Assembly (NCBI RefSeq): GCF_013376095.1
Contig: NZ_JAAMFN010000015.1
Location: 29,553 to 93,552 of the forward strand
DNA: 64,000 bases
DNA from: Arthrobacter sp. SDTb3-6
Lineage (GTDB): Bacteria > Actinomycetota > Actinomycetes > Actinomycetales > Micrococcaceae
Direction: 5' to 3'
Every line of letters starts with the position of its first letter. The stretch's first letter is position 1. Both the position numbers and the translations under genes were made by a program. The notes beneath the pieces are model-generated. The model was not told the origin of the DNA. It did no database searches and saw only the letters and a list, made by a program, of their open reading frames with translations. Of the stretch, positions 7,864-17,174 are shown piece by piece.

Positions 7864-9516
7864 TCAGCCGGCCCGGGCGGCGAGGATGGGCGCCATGCTT
7901 TCGCGCATGTAGTCGGCCACGACGCTTTGGGAGACGGCCACGTCCAGGACGAACAGGCCGCGGGCGCCGGCGTCGAGCCACTCCCGGAGACGGCCGATGT
8001 CCGCCAGGGAGCGCATCTTGGTGCCGTGGGCGCCGAAGGCCCCGGCCAGCGCGGCGAAGTCCACTTCCTCGATCTGCATGGCGGTGTCGTCCAGGCCGCG
8101 CACCGCATACTGGTGCAGTTCGGCGCCGTAGGCCGCGTCGTTGAACACCACCATGACACCGCTGGCAATGGTCCGCACGGCCGTGTCGAGGTCGGCCAGG
8201 CCCATGAGCGCGCCCCCGTCCCCCGAGACCAGGACGGTAAGCCGCTCCGGGCGGGCGGCTGCCGCGCCGACGGCGGACGGCAGTCCCAGCCCGATGGTTT
8301 GGAACGCCGTGCCCACCATCATCAATGCCTGCGGGTCCGGGACCGCGCAGTACATGGGCGCCCAGCCGATGAAGTGCCCGCCGTCCTGGACGATCGTACG
8401 CTCCTCTGGCAGCACGGCGTCGAGCAGCGTGGCCACCGCCCGGGGGTTGAGCCGGCCGTCCGGGGCGAATTCCCCGGCGGGCGGTTCGGCGAACAGGGAG
8501 CGGTCGGCCACCTCCGGGAAGCCGTCCCGCCAGCCGTGCCCGGACAGCCGGGGCAGGGCATCCAGCAGCGCGGCGGCCAATGCGGCCGCGTCCGCGTGGA
8601 CAAACTCGGTGGCAGCGGGGGCGGCTGCTTCGGGGCGGTCGTCGACCTGGATGACGGTGGCGCCGTCGGCGAACAAGGTGCCGTAGCGGGTCTGGAAGGT
8701 GTTCAGGCCCGCCCCGACCACCAGCACCACGTCGGCGCGGCGCATGATGTCGGCCGCCGGAACGCCGGCAAAGCCGCCGGCGATGCCCAGGTCCCAGGGG
8801 GAGCCGAAGAGGTTGCGGGCCATGGCGGATGTTGCAAAGAATGCCCCCAAACCGTCGCCCAGGCGGCGCAGGGCCCGGCCGGCCGCGGCCTCCACGGCGC
8901 CGCGTCCGCCGATGATCAGGGGCCTTTCGGCGCCGGACAGCTGCCGGGCAATCCGGTGCGTGGCGGCACCGTCCACGGCAGGGGGAACCCGCTGTTCCAC
9001 CGGGGCGGGCGCCTGCTGGGGGCCGGCGTCGAGCGCCGCGATGTCATAGGGGATGGCCAGCACCACGGGGCGGCTGTCGCGGACGGCCAGCGCCCAGGCC
9101 CGTTCGGTGGCCGACGCGGCGGTTTCGCAGGTCACCGCCAGCGTTTCAACGCCGAGCCCGGCGGCCACCATGTCCTGGTTGACGTCCCACGGCCGCGCGC
9201 CCCCGGCGGGGACGCCGCCGGCAACCAGCACCAGGGGAATGCGGGCCTTGGCGGCCTCGGCCAGCGGGGTCAGTGCGTTGGTGAAGCCGGCCCCGTACGT
9301 GACGGACGCGACGGCCACCCTGCCCGAGGCGCGGTAGTAGGCGTCGGCCATGGCAACCGTGCCGGCCTCGTGGCGGGCGCTGATGTAGCGCATCCCGCGG
9401 CGGGTGACATTGCTGGTGAAAAAGGCGTTGCCGTTGCCCATGAGCCCAAATACGGTGTCGGCATGCCGGGCGCAAACATCGGCAACAAGGTCGGATACGG
9501 TGGGCTGCTCGGTCAC
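7864..9516 (-). CDS. Thiamine-diphosphate-dependent enzyme, acetolactate synthase-like
   Basis: A ~550-residue three-domain ThDP enzyme. The N-terminal Pyr domain contains RHEAGTVAMADAYYRASG with the Glu that activates the cofactor. The C-terminal PP domain has the ThDP/Mg motif GDGGALMGL...FNDAAYG (the classical GDG-NN with the second Asn replaced by Ala). Such proteins decarboxylate 2-keto acids or ligate the resulting carbanion; the substrate is not evident, and no ilvN-like regulatory subunit is adjacent, which argues against a biosynthetic acetolactate synthase. The start is taken as GTG 9514-9516; an open frame continues to 9666 but that part is low-quality sequence. TAGATT sits 10 nt upstream. 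An Lrp-type regulator is the next gene upstream. Confidence 0.85.
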   Translation of the reverse strand: MTEQPTVSDLVADVCARHADTVFGLMGNGNAFFTSNVTRRGMRYISARHEAGTVAMADAYYRASGRVAVASVTYGAGFTNALTPLAEAAKARIPLVLVAGGVPAGGARPWDVNQDMVAAGLGVETLAVTCETAASATERAWALAVRDSRPVVLAIPYDIAALDAGPQQAPAPVEQRVPPAVDGAATHRIARQLSGAERPLIIGGRGAVEAAAGRALRRLGDGLGAFFATSAMARNLFGSPWDLGIAGGFAGVPAADIMRRADVVLVVGAGLNTFQTRYGTLFADGATVIQVDDRPEAAAPAATEFVHADAAALAAALLDALPRLSGHGWRDGFPEVADRSLFAEPPAGEFAPDGRLNPRAVATLLDAVLPEERTIVQDGGHFIGWAPMYCAVPDPQALMMVGTAFQTIGLGLPSAVGAAAARPERLTVLVSGDGGALMGLADLDTAVRTIASGVMVVFNDAAYGAELHQYAVRGLDDTAMQIEEVDFAALAGAFGAHGTKMRSLADIGRLREWLDAGARGLFVLDVAVSQSVVADYMRESMAPILAARAG

Positions 9517-9664
9517 TGGAGGCTCAAATCTACTCGGGCGGGCCGCGTGGCACGCACAACGGATGTGGTGCACCCAACAGTGGAACGCCCCGGCCCGGCA
9601 CGCAAGCGTCGGCGAAACCACCAGCCAGCCTGTACAGATTGGGGTATCGATCGCCTGGTAAACC

Positions 9665-9677
9665 ATACAATTTGTAT
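9665..9677. promoter_or_regulatory. Candidate operator (13-bp dyad) upstream of the ThDP enzyme
   Basis: ATACAA and TTGTAT form a perfect 6-bp inverted repeat around one T, an AT-rich island in GC-rich surroundings between the Lrp/AsnC regulator gene and the ThDP-enzyme gene. Lrp-type proteins often bind such short AT-rich dyads. It lies ~150 bp before the enzyme start. Confidence 0.45.
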
Positions 9678-9689
9678 AGCCTCGGCGGG

Positions 9690-10160
9690 TCAGGACTCCG
9701 CGGCCGCCTTCAACAGGGGCAGGTGCCGGTTTTCAATGTGGCTCTCCAGCGCAATCACGCTTGAGGTGCGGGCGACGCCTGGTGCCTGCGACAACGCATC
9801 CAGCACGCGCTGCAGGTCAGTGGTGGAGCGGCCCACGATCTTCACCAGCAGGTCGCTGGGACCGGACACCGTGTGCATCTCGAGGATTTCCGGAATCTGG
9901 CCGATGGCGTCAAAGACCACGCCGTGGCCCATGCCCTGGGCGATTTCGATGGAGCAAAACGCAATGATGGGAAAGCCGAAGGCCGCCGGGCTGAGGCGCG
10001 GAACAATCCCGGTGATGACACCGCCGGAGTGCAGCCGGTCCAGGCGGCCCTGCACCGTGGCCCGGGCCACCTTGAGCCGCCGCGAGCATTCAAGCACGCC
10101 GATCCCGGGCTCGTCCGTGAACATCTCGATGATGGCGGCATCCAGCCGGTCGACTTTCAT
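9690..10160 (-). CDS. Lrp/AsnC-family transcriptional regulator
   Basis: A 156-residue protein with an N-terminal winged helix-turn-helix (about 1-60; VDRLDAAIIEMF, then GVLECSRRLKVARATVQGRL as the recognition part) and a C-terminal RAM/ActD ligand-binding domain (about 70-150) ending in a strand with VIALESHIENRHLPL. Family members sense amino acids or related effectors and oligomerise into discs. The ATG at 10158-10160 has GGAGG 4 nt upstream. It is immediately upstream of the ThDP enzyme on the same strand, so that enzyme is the most likely target; the effector is unknown. It is divergent from argS. Confidence 0.9.
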   Translation of the reverse strand: MKVDRLDAAIIEMFTDEPGIGVLECSRRLKVARATVQGRLDRLHSGGVITGIVPRLSPAAFGFPIIAFCSIEIAQGMGHGVVFDAIGQIPEILEMHTVSGPSDLLVKIVGRSTTDLQRVLDALSQAPGVARTSSVIALESHIENRHLPLLKAAAES

Positions 10161-10235
10161 GCCTCCATTATCGCGGCCCCCGTCGGCGCCGGTGCCACAC
10201 TGTGGGCGGATTGGGGGAGCGCGGCGCGGGAACCG

Positions 10236-10241
10236 TACACT
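10236..10241 (+). promoter_or_regulatory. argS -10 box, leaderless geometry
   Basis: TACACT ends 7 nt before the argS GTG, so transcription would begin at or next to the start codon. TTGGGG at 10211-10216 is a weak -35 candidate. There is no Shine-Dalgarno sequence. Confidence 0.55.
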
Positions 10242-10248
10242 TGGAACC

Positions 10249-11901
10249 GTGACTCCTGAAGAACTTTCCGCCGCCATTACCTCCTGCCTTAAAGACGCCG
10301 TCGACGCCGGTGAACTCACCGTTCCGGCGGACGCGCTGCCCAGGGAAGTCCGCGTGGAGCGGCCCAAGAGTCGCGAGCACGGTGATTGGGCCACGAGCAT
10401 CGCGCTGCAGCTGGCCAAGCCGGCCGGTGTCCCGCCGCGCAAGATCGCGGAGGTCCTTCAAGGCCGCCTGGCCGCCATCCCCGGCGTTTCCAAGGTGGAC
10501 ATCGCCGGACCGGGCTTCCTGAACGTCACTGTCGATGCCGCGGCCGCCGGCGGGCTGGCGAAGGCGATTGTGGAGGCCGGCGCAAGCTACGGCACCAACA
10601 CCGGCATGGCCGGCACCCGGATCAACCTGGAGTTCGTCTCCGCCAACCCCACCGGTCCCATCCACCTCGGTGGCACCCGCTGGGCCGCCGTTGGCGACTC
10701 CCTGGCCCGCATCTTCCAGTCGCAGGGCGCCGACGTCACGCGCGAGTACTACTTCAACGACCACGGCAACCAGATCGACAGGTTTGCCCGCTCCCTGCTG
10801 GCCAGCGCCAAGGGCGAGCCCGCGCCGGAGGACGGCTACGGCGGGGCCTACATCGAGGACATCGCCAAGGAGGTCATGTCGAACACCCCGGACATCCTCA
10901 GCTGCGCGGACCCGCAGGAGGAATTCCGGGCCCAGGGCGTGGAGCTGATGTTTGCCTCCATCCGCGCATCGCTGCACGAATTCGGTGTCGACTTTGACGT
11001 CTACTTCCACGAAAACTCGCTGTTCGAGGACGGCGCCGTGGAAAAGCTGCTGGAGCAGCTCAAGGCCTCCGGCAACCTGTACGCCAAGGACGGCGCCTGG
11101 TGGCTGAACTCCACCGGGTTCGGCGACGACAAGGACCGCGTCGTCATCAAGTCCGACGGCCACGCCGCCTACATCGCCGGGGACATCGCCTACTTCAAGG
11201 ACAAGCGCGACCGCGGCTTTGACCTGTGCATCTACATGCTCGGCGCCGACCACCACGGCTACGTGGCAAGGCTCAAGGCCGCCGCGGCAGCCATGGGCGA
11301 CGACGCCAACCGGGTCGAGGTGCTCATCGGCCAGATGGTCAACCTGGTCAAGGACGGTGTCCCGCTGCGCATGTCCAAGCGCGCCGGCACCGTGGTCACG
11401 ATGGAGGACCTGGTGGACATCGTGGGCACGGATGCGGCCCGCTATTCGCTGGCCCGCTTCTCCAGCGATTCCAACATCGACATCGACCTGGACGTGCTGA
11501 CCAAGAAGTCCAACGAAAACCCGGTGTTCTACGTCCAGTACGCCCACGCCCGCACGTGCGCCGTGGGCCGCAATGCCGCAGCCGCCGGCGTCGAACGCAC
11601 TGCCTTTGACGCTGCGGCCTTGAGCCATCCCACCGAGTCGGAGCTGCTCGCCGTCCTGGGCCAGTACCCGGGCGTGCTGACGCAGGCCGCCGCTTTCCGC
11701 GAGCCGCACCGCGTAGCCCGCCACCTGGAGGTCATCGCCGGCGCCTACCACCGTTGGTACGACGCCTGCCGGGTCACCCCCATGGGCGACGACGCCGTCA
11801 CGGACGTGAACCGCACCCGCCTGTGGCTCAACGACGCCGTGGGCCAGGTCCTGGCCAACGGGCTGTCCCTGTTGGGCGTCTCCGCCCCGGAACGGATGTA
11901 G
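10249..11901 (+). CDS. argS: Arginyl-tRNA synthetase
   Basis: A 550-residue class I aminoacyl-tRNA synthetase that charges tRNA-Arg. The Arg-specific N-terminal additive domain is followed by ANPTGPIHLGGTR carrying the HIGH-type motif (about 139-142), the catalytic fold with GADHHGY, and RMSKRAG (about 374), the KMSK-type loop. The C-terminal DALR anticodon-binding domain follows, with FYVQYAHAR at its beginning. The GTG at 10249 is chosen by family alignment and by the -10 box 7 nt upstream; a longer open frame upstream is antisense to the Lrp and ThDP genes. It leads the lysA-hom-thrC-thrB group, with lysA starting 4 nt after its stop. Confidence 0.97.
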   Translation: MTPEELSAAITSCLKDAVDAGELTVPADALPREVRVERPKSREHGDWATSIALQLAKPAGVPPRKIAEVLQGRLAAIPGVSKVDIAGPGFLNVTVDAAAAGGLAKAIVEAGASYGTNTGMAGTRINLEFVSANPTGPIHLGGTRWAAVGDSLARIFQSQGADVTREYYFNDHGNQIDRFARSLLASAKGEPAPEDGYGGAYIEDIAKEVMSNTPDILSCADPQEEFRAQGVELMFASIRASLHEFGVDFDVYFHENSLFEDGAVEKLLEQLKASGNLYAKDGAWWLNSTGFGDDKDRVVIKSDGHAAYIAGDIAYFKDKRDRGFDLCIYMLGADHHGYVARLKAAAAAMGDDANRVEVLIGQMVNLVKDGVPLRMSKRAGTVVTMEDLVDIVGTDAARYSLARFSSDSNIDIDLDVLTKKSNENPVFYVQYAHARTCAVGRNAAAAGVERTAFDAAALSHPTESELLAVLGQYPGVLTQAAAFREPHRVARHLEVIAGAYHRWYDACRVTPMGDDAVTDVNRTRLWLNDAVGQVLANGLSLLGVSAPERM

Positions 11902-11905
11902 GAAC

Positions 11906-13357
11906 ATGGCCCAGACCCAAATTGCCGGAGCGGAGCTGGCGCCCGCCTGGCTGCCCGCCGCCGGGGACCTGAATGAGCTGGTGCCCGCCATGTGGGCGGA
12001 CGATGTCGAACGCGCCGGACACGGCGAACTCACCATCAGCGGTGTGCCCGTGGGCGCGCTCAAGGAGCAGTTCGGCACCCCGCTGTTCGTCATGAGCGAG
12101 GGCGACTTCCGCCACCGCGCCCGCACGTTCAAGGACGCCTTTGATGCGGCCTTTGCGGACATTTGCGGCGGCGTGGACGTCTATTACGCGGGGAAGTCCT
12201 TCCTGTGCACCGAGGTGGCACGCTGGGTGGAGTCCGAGGGGCTGCGCCTGGACACCTGCTCCGGCGGCGAACTGGCCGTGGCAACGCGCGCCGGGCTGCG
12301 CGGGGACAAGCTGGGGCTGCACGGCAACAACAAGTCCAACGCGGAAATCAACCGGGCCCTGGAGCTGGGGCTGGGCCGGATCGTGGTGGACAGCCTGCAC
12401 GAGCTGCACCGCGTTGCAGGGCTCGCCGCCGCGAAAGGCGCCACCGCCAACGTGATGCTGCGGGTGACCCCCGGCGTGCACGCCCACACGCACGAATCCA
12501 TCGCCACGGCCCACGAGGACCAAAAGTTTGGGCTGTCCCTCATCTCCGAGGACCCGGACGCGCCCGGCCTGCCCGCCGCGGAAGCCGCCGCCAAGCTGGC
12601 CGTAGAAGCGGAAAGCATCAACTTCCTGGGCTTCCATGCCCACATCGGTTCACAAATCTTTGAGGCCGAGGGCTTTGAGATCGCAGCGCGCCGCCTGCTG
12701 GCGTTCACGCACCGGATTCAGCAGACGTACGGCGTCACGCTCCCCGAACTTGACCTGGGCGGCGGCTACGGCATCGCCTACACCGCCGTGGACACCCCGC
12801 GCCCGGCAGCCGAAATCGCCCGGGCGATGGCCGCCGTCGTACGGGCGACGTGCGCGGAACTGGACATGGCCGCGCCCCGGATCTCCATTGAGCCCGGCCG
12901 CGCGATCGTGGGCACCTCCACGTTCACGCTGTATGAGACGGGCACGCTGAAAACCGTGCAGGTCGAGGTCGACGGCACGGACGGTGTGACGGCCCCGCGT
13001 CGTTATGTGTCGGTGGACGGCGGCATGAGCGACAACGCCCGTCCGGTGCTCTACGAAGCGGATTATTCGGCAGTTTTGGCCAATCGCCATGCCGCGGCCG
13101 CCCCGGCGCTGTCCCGAGTGGTGGGCAAACATTGCGAGAGCGGCGACATTGTTGTTAGAGATGTATATCTGCCCAATGACGTGGCGGCCGGGGATTTGCT
13201 TGCCGTTCCCGGAACGGGCGCGTACTGCTGGGCACTGGCCAGCAACTACAACTACGTGCCCCGGCCGCCCGTTGTGGCCGTCAAGGACGGCGCCGCACGC
13301 TTGATTGTGCGGGGCGAAACAGAAGACGATTTGCTGGCACGCGATTTAGGGGCCTAG
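11906..13357 (+). CDS. lysA: Diaminopimelate decarboxylase
   Basis: A 483-residue fold-type III PLP enzyme catalysing the last step of lysine synthesis, meso-diaminopimelate to L-lysine plus CO2. The PLP lysine is in YYAGKSFLC (about 95). The HIGSQIF and LDLGGGYGIAY segments bind the cofactor phosphate, EPGRAIVG lies in the barrel, and ESGDIVVRDV carries the Cys/Glu contributed across the dimer. It is slightly longer than average because of a ~45-residue N-terminal extension. Spacing of 4 nt after argS and 6 nt before hom indicates one transcript for lysine and threonine synthesis. Confidence 0.96.
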   Translation: MAQTQIAGAELAPAWLPAAGDLNELVPAMWADDVERAGHGELTISGVPVGALKEQFGTPLFVMSEGDFRHRARTFKDAFDAAFADICGGVDVYYAGKSFLCTEVARWVESEGLRLDTCSGGELAVATRAGLRGDKLGLHGNNKSNAEINRALELGLGRIVVDSLHELHRVAGLAAAKGATANVMLRVTPGVHAHTHESIATAHEDQKFGLSLISEDPDAPGLPAAEAAAKLAVEAESINFLGFHAHIGSQIFEAEGFEIAARRLLAFTHRIQQTYGVTLPELDLGGGYGIAYTAVDTPRPAAEIARAMAAVVRATCAELDMAAPRISIEPGRAIVGTSTFTLYETGTLKTVQVEVDGTDGVTAPRRYVSVDGGMSDNARPVLYEADYSAVLANRHAAAAPALSRVVGKHCESGDIVVRDVYLPNDVAAGDLLAVPGTGAYCWALASNYNYVPRPPVVAVKDGAARLIVRGETEDDLLARDLGA

Positions 13358-13363
13358 AAACCA

Positions 13364-14758
13364 TTGACCGAGCGCAACACCATGGACGCGGCCGTATTTT
13401 CACCGCCGGCGTCCGCTGAGACTAAAACCTTGAAGGTGGCCCTCCTGGGTGCCGGAAACGTGGGTGCCCAGGTGGCCCGCATCCTGCTGGAGGACGCTGA
13501 CGCCCTGGCCGCCCGCACCGGGGCCCGGCTGGAACTGTCGGGCATCGCGGTGCGCAACATTGACGCCCCCCGCGACGTGGATCTGCCCCGGGAGCTGTTC
13601 ACCACGGACGCCTCCACGCTGGTGCGCGGCGCCGACGTCGTCATTGAGCTGATGGGCGGCCTGGAACCGGCCCGCACCCTGATCCTGGAGGCCATTGAAC
13701 ACGGCGCCACCGTGGTCACCGGCAACAAGGCGCTGCTGGCCGTGGACGGGCCCAGCCTGTACGAGAAGGCCGACGCCGCCGGACTGGAACTCTCCTACGA
13801 GGCCGCCGTGGCAGGGGCCATCCCGATCCTGCGCCCCATCCGGGATTCGCTCGCCGGGGACAAGATCACCCGCGTCATGGGCATTGTCAACGGCACCACG
13901 AACTTCATCCTGGACCAGATGGACACCACCGGCGCCTCCTTCGAGGACGCGCTGGCCGAGGCCACCCGTCTGGGCTATGCGGAGGCCGACCCGACGGCGG
14001 ACATCGAGGGACACGACGCCGCCGCCAAGGGTGCCATCCTGGCCTCCCTGTCCTTCCACACGCCCTTCAGCCTGGAGGACGTCCACTGCCAGGGCATCAC
14101 GCAGGTGACGGCGGCGGACATCGCCGCGGCCAAGGACGCCGGCTTTGTCATCAAGCTGCTCGCCATCGCACAGAAGCTGCCCGTGCCGGCCGGGAATGAC
14201 AACGGGGGCGTCCAGGCGGGCGTCAGCGTCCGTGTGCACCCCACGCTCCTGCCGCGCGACCATCCCCTGGCCGCCGTCCACGGTGCGTTCAACGCGGTGT
14301 TCATCGAGGCCGAGTCCGCCGGGGAGCTCATGTTCTACGGCCAGGGCGCCGGGGGCACCCCCACGGCGTCGGCCGTGCTCGGCGACGTGGTTTCCGCTGC
14401 CCGCCGGCTGGTGCTGGGCGGGCCGGGACGGACCGAAACCACCACCGGCGTGCTGCCGGTGCTGGGCATTGAGGCCGTCACCACCCAGTACTACATCGGC
14501 CTGGACGCGGCGGACCAGCCCGGCGTGCTGGCCAAGATTTCCGCGCTCTTTGCCGAGCACGGCGTCTCCATTGAGGCGATGCGCCAGACGGTGCACCGGG
14601 AACGTGGTCCGCACGACGACGGCGCTCCCGGCTCGGCCGAGCTGCGCATCGTCACGCACCGCGCCAGCGAGGCTGCCCTGGCAGCAACCGTCCAGGCCAT
14701 CAAGGGCCTGGACATCATAAATTCAGTTACGAGTGTCTTGAGGGTGGAGGGAGTCTAA
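13364..14758 (+). CDS. hom: Homoserine dehydrogenase
   Basis: A ~464-residue NAD(P)-dependent oxidoreductase reducing aspartate semialdehyde to homoserine, the branch point to threonine and methionine. The nucleotide-binding motif is [12 protein letters not shown] near the N-terminus, the catalytic domain has [11 protein letters not shown] and the Lys/Asp of [16 protein letters not shown], and an ACT domain at the C-terminus (about 375-460, beginning [12 protein letters not shown]) suggests feedback control by an amino acid. The start is uncertain: TTG 13364 or ATG 13382; the ~24 residues before [11 protein letters not shown] are unconserved. The stop overlaps the thrC start (TAATG), implying translational coupling. 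Confidence 0.95.
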   Translation: MTERNTMDAAVFSPPASAETKTLKVALLGAGNVGAQVARILLEDADALAARTGARLELSGIAVRNIDAPRDVDLPRELFTTDASTLVRGADVVIELMGGLEPARTLILEAIEHGATVVTGNKALLAVDGPSLYEKADAAGLELSYEAAVAGAIPILRPIRDSLAGDKITRVMGIVNGTTNFILDQMDTTGASFEDALAEATRLGYAEADPTADIEGHDAAAKGAILASLSFHTPFSLEDVHCQGITQVTAADIAAAKDAGFVIKLLAIAQKLPVPAGNDNGGVQAGVSVRVHPTLLPRDHPLAAVHGAFNAVFIEAESAGELMFYGQGAGGTPTASAVLGDVVSAARRLVLGGPGRTETTTGVLPVLGIEAVTTQYYIGLDAADQPGVLAKISALFAEHGVSIEAMRQTVHRERGPHDDGAPGSAELRIVTHRASEAALAATVQAIKGLDIINSVTSVLRVEGV

Positions 14759-15861
14759 TGGCTCACCAGTGGCGCGGGGTAGTCCGCGAATATGCAGAAC
14801 GCCTGCCGGTAACGGCGGAAACCAAGGTCATTACGCTGGGCGAGGGCGGCACGCCCCTGGTGTACGCCCAGAAGCTTTCCGAGCTCACCGGCTCGAAGGT
14901 GTACCTGAAGGTGGAGGGCATGAACCCCACCGGCTCCTTCAAGGACCGCGGCATGACCATGGCCATGACGGCGGCAGTCGCCGCCGGGGCCAAGGCCGTG
15001 GTGTGCGCCTCCACCGGCAACACCTCCGCCTCCGCCGCCGCGTATGCCAAGCAGGCCGGGCTCACCTGCGCCGTGCTGGTGCCCGAAGGCAAAATCTCCA
15101 TGGGCAAGCTCAGCCAGGCCGTGGCCCACGGCGCCACCATCCTGCAGGTGGACGGCAACTTCGACAACTGCCTGGACGTGGCGCGCAAGCTGGCCGACTC
15201 CTACCCGGTGTTCCTGGTCAACTCCGTCAACCCGGCCCGTATCGAGGGCCAGAAGACCGGCGCCTTTGAAGTCGTCGACTCCCTCGGCGACGCCCCGGAC
15301 TACCATGTGCTGCCCGTCGGCAACGCCGGCAACATCAGCGCCTACTGGCGCGGCTACAAGGAATACTCGGCCCCCTACGAGTCGGCCGCCGCCGGCACGC
15401 TCCCCGCCGTGTCCACGCACACCCCCATCATGTGGGGCTTCCAGGCCGCCGGCGCCGCCCCGTTCGTGGCCGGCCACCCCATCACGGAGCCGGACACCAT
15501 CGCCACGGCCATCCGCATCGGCAACCCGGCGTCCTGGGACCTGGCCATCGCCGCCCGCGATGAGTCCGGCGGCCTGATCGACTCGGTCACCGACGAGGAA
15601 ATCCTCGCCGCCCACCGCTGGCTCTCCGCCAAGGAAGGCGTGTTCGTGGAGCCCGCGTCCGCAGCGGGCGTCGCGGGCCTCATCAAGAAGCATGCCGCCG
15701 GGGAAGTCCCCGCGGGCAAGACGATTGTCATCACGGTCACGGGCCACGGCCTGAAGGACCCCGACTGGGCCCTGAAGAACGTTGACGGCAGCGCCGTTGA
15801 GCCCACCCGGGTGGAGTACGACGTCGTCACCGTCGCCAAAGCCCTCGGCCTCGCCGACTAG
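14758..15861 (+). CDS. thrC: Threonine synthase
   Basis: A 367-residue PLP enzyme (fold type II, short class without the long N-terminal domain of E. coli ThrC) converting O-phosphohomoserine to L-threonine. The PLP lysine is Lys62 in [11 protein letters not shown], and the phosphate-binding Gly-rich loop is [12 protein letters not shown]. Its ATG overlaps the hom stop by one base. The thrB gene follows after 20 nt, which puts the substrate-making kinase downstream in the same operon. Confidence 0.97.
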   Translation: MAHQWRGVVREYAERLPVTAETKVITLGEGGTPLVYAQKLSELTGSKVYLKVEGMNPTGSFKDRGMTMAMTAAVAAGAKAVVCASTGNTSASAAAYAKQAGLTCAVLVPEGKISMGKLSQAVAHGATILQVDGNFDNCLDVARKLADSYPVFLVNSVNPARIEGQKTGAFEVVDSLGDAPDYHVLPVGNAGNISAYWRGYKEYSAPYESAAAGTLPAVSTHTPIMWGFQAAGAAPFVAGHPITEPDTIATAIRIGNPASWDLAIAARDESGGLIDSVTDEEILAAHRWLSAKEGVFVEPASAAGVAGLIKKHAAGEVPAGKTIVITVTGHGLKDPDWALKNVDGSAVEPTRVEYDVVTVAKALGLAD

Positions 15862-15881
15862 TCCCGCCCGCCGAGACGTCC

Positions 15882-16886
15882 TTGACCACCATGACAGGCA
15901 CCGCCATGACACTCACGCCCTCCGCCGCCACGGCACTTGCCCCGGGCTTCACCGCCACGGTGCAGGTGCCTGGCACCAGCGCCAACCTCGGCCCCGGATT
16001 CGACTCCCTGGGCCTGGCTGTTTCCCTGTACGACACCCTGGAGGTCACCACCCTGGCGGAGGACGTCCTGGAATTTGACCTGCACGGGGAGGGCGTGGAC
16101 GAACTGCCCCGGGACGCGGGCCACCTGGTGGTCAAGGCCATGGACCTGGCCCTGGCCCGCCTGGGGTACCGCCGCGGCGGCTTGAGGATTTGTGCCCACA
16201 ACGTGCTGCCGCACGGGCGCGGGTTGGGCTCCTCGGCTTCGGCCATTGTGGCCGCCATCGCCGCCGCCAACGCCCTGGTGGCACCGGCCGACCGGCAGGA
16301 CCGGCAGTGGGTGCTGCAGCTGGCTTCGGAAATGGAGGGGCACCCGGACAACGTTGCACCGGCCATCTTCGGTGCCGTCGCCATCTCCTGGCAGGCGGAC
16401 GGGGAATACGCCACCACGCGGCTCACGCCGTCGGACGCAGTGGTCCCGGTGGTGGCAATTCCCAACTTTGAGGTCAAGACCGAGCTGGCCCGCGGGCTCC
16501 TGCCGGCCACGGTGCCGCACGCCGACGCTGCCGCCAACTCGGGCCGTGCGGCGCTGCTGATGCATGCGCTCAAGGACGCGCCGGAACTGCTGGCCGCCGG
16601 CACCCGCGACTACCTGCACCAGGGCTACCGTGCCGCCGCCATGCCGGAAAGCGCGGAGCTCGTCACGGCACTGCGTTTGGCGGGGCACGCCGCGTTCATT
16701 TCCGGGGCCGGGCCCACAGTCATGACGTTGGCAAACGGTGGGGCCGAGGCCGACGCAGTGGTGGAATTCATCCGCAGGCGCAATCCGGCGGCCACGGATT
16801 TGGCAACCGGCGGCGTGTCGTGGCGCGTGCTGCGGCTGGCCGTTGACCTTGAAGGTGCTAAAGTGGAAGTGCATCCGGGTTCATAA
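15882..16886 (+). CDS. thrB: Homoserine kinase
   Basis: A ~330-residue GHMP-family kinase phosphorylating homoserine with ATP to supply ThrC. The GHMP signature is HGRGLGSSASAIVAAIAAAN, preceded by the N-terminal motif TSANLGPGFDSLGLA and followed by the C-terminal ISGAGPTVM. Start choices are TTG 15882, ATG 15891 or ATG 15906; the first ~20 residues are not conserved, so a later start is possible. It is the last gene of the hom-thrC-thrB operon. CGGCCCA (16888) and TGGGCCG (16930) could pair across a long loop just after the stop. Confidence 0.95.
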   Translation: MTTMTGTAMTLTPSAATALAPGFTATVQVPGTSANLGPGFDSLGLAVSLYDTLEVTTLAEDVLEFDLHGEGVDELPRDAGHLVVKAMDLALARLGYRRGGLRICAHNVLPHGRGLGSSASAIVAAIAAANALVAPADRQDRQWVLQLASEMEGHPDNVAPAIFGAVAISWQADGEYATTRLTPSDAVVPVVAIPNFEVKTELARGLLPATVPHADAAANSGRAALLMHALKDAPELLAAGTRDYLHQGYRAAAMPESAELVTALRLAGHAAFISGAGPTVMTLANGGAEADAVVEFIRRRNPAATDLATGGVSWRVLRLAVDLEGAKVEVHPGS

Positions 16887-17174
16887 GCGGCCCAAGATTG
16901 ATGCCACCCCTTCACCGTGACGTTCCATCTGGGCCGGCCGGTAGATCGAATCAACAATTGGCAGCCGCCTCGTTTATTCACGAATTGGTCTTTTTACAGG
17001 TTGATTCAGGGGTGAACACCCCCAATCCCGCACTTCCAAAAGATTTCGCAAGTGCGAATTGGAACCTCAGCTGTTTTTCTTAGCCCCGGCCTGTGCGGCA
17101 GCGGCAGGACGGCTGACACTAATCATCGCGGCCTCGCTCCAAGGGGCTCGCTTTTCGAGGGGGAAGGATCCTTC
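16887..17174 (+). promoter_or_regulatory. Long leader region of rho with nested stem-loops
   Basis: This 288-bp gap is AT-richer than its surroundings and contains no credible gene. GGGGT-GAAC-ACCCC at 17009-17022 forms a tight 5-bp hairpin, CGCACTT (17029-17035) pairs with AAGTGCG (17050-17056), and GAAGGATCCTTC (17163-17174) is a perfect palindrome containing the presumed ribosome binding site directly before the GTG. Rho genes are autoregulated in several bacteria, so a structured leader is plausible. I see no convincing -35/-10 pair. Confidence 0.5.

Noticed and set aside
7927..10248. A long in-frame extension upstream of argS
   Set aside because: It runs antisense through the ThDP enzyme and the Lrp gene; argS homology and the -10 box place the start at 10249.
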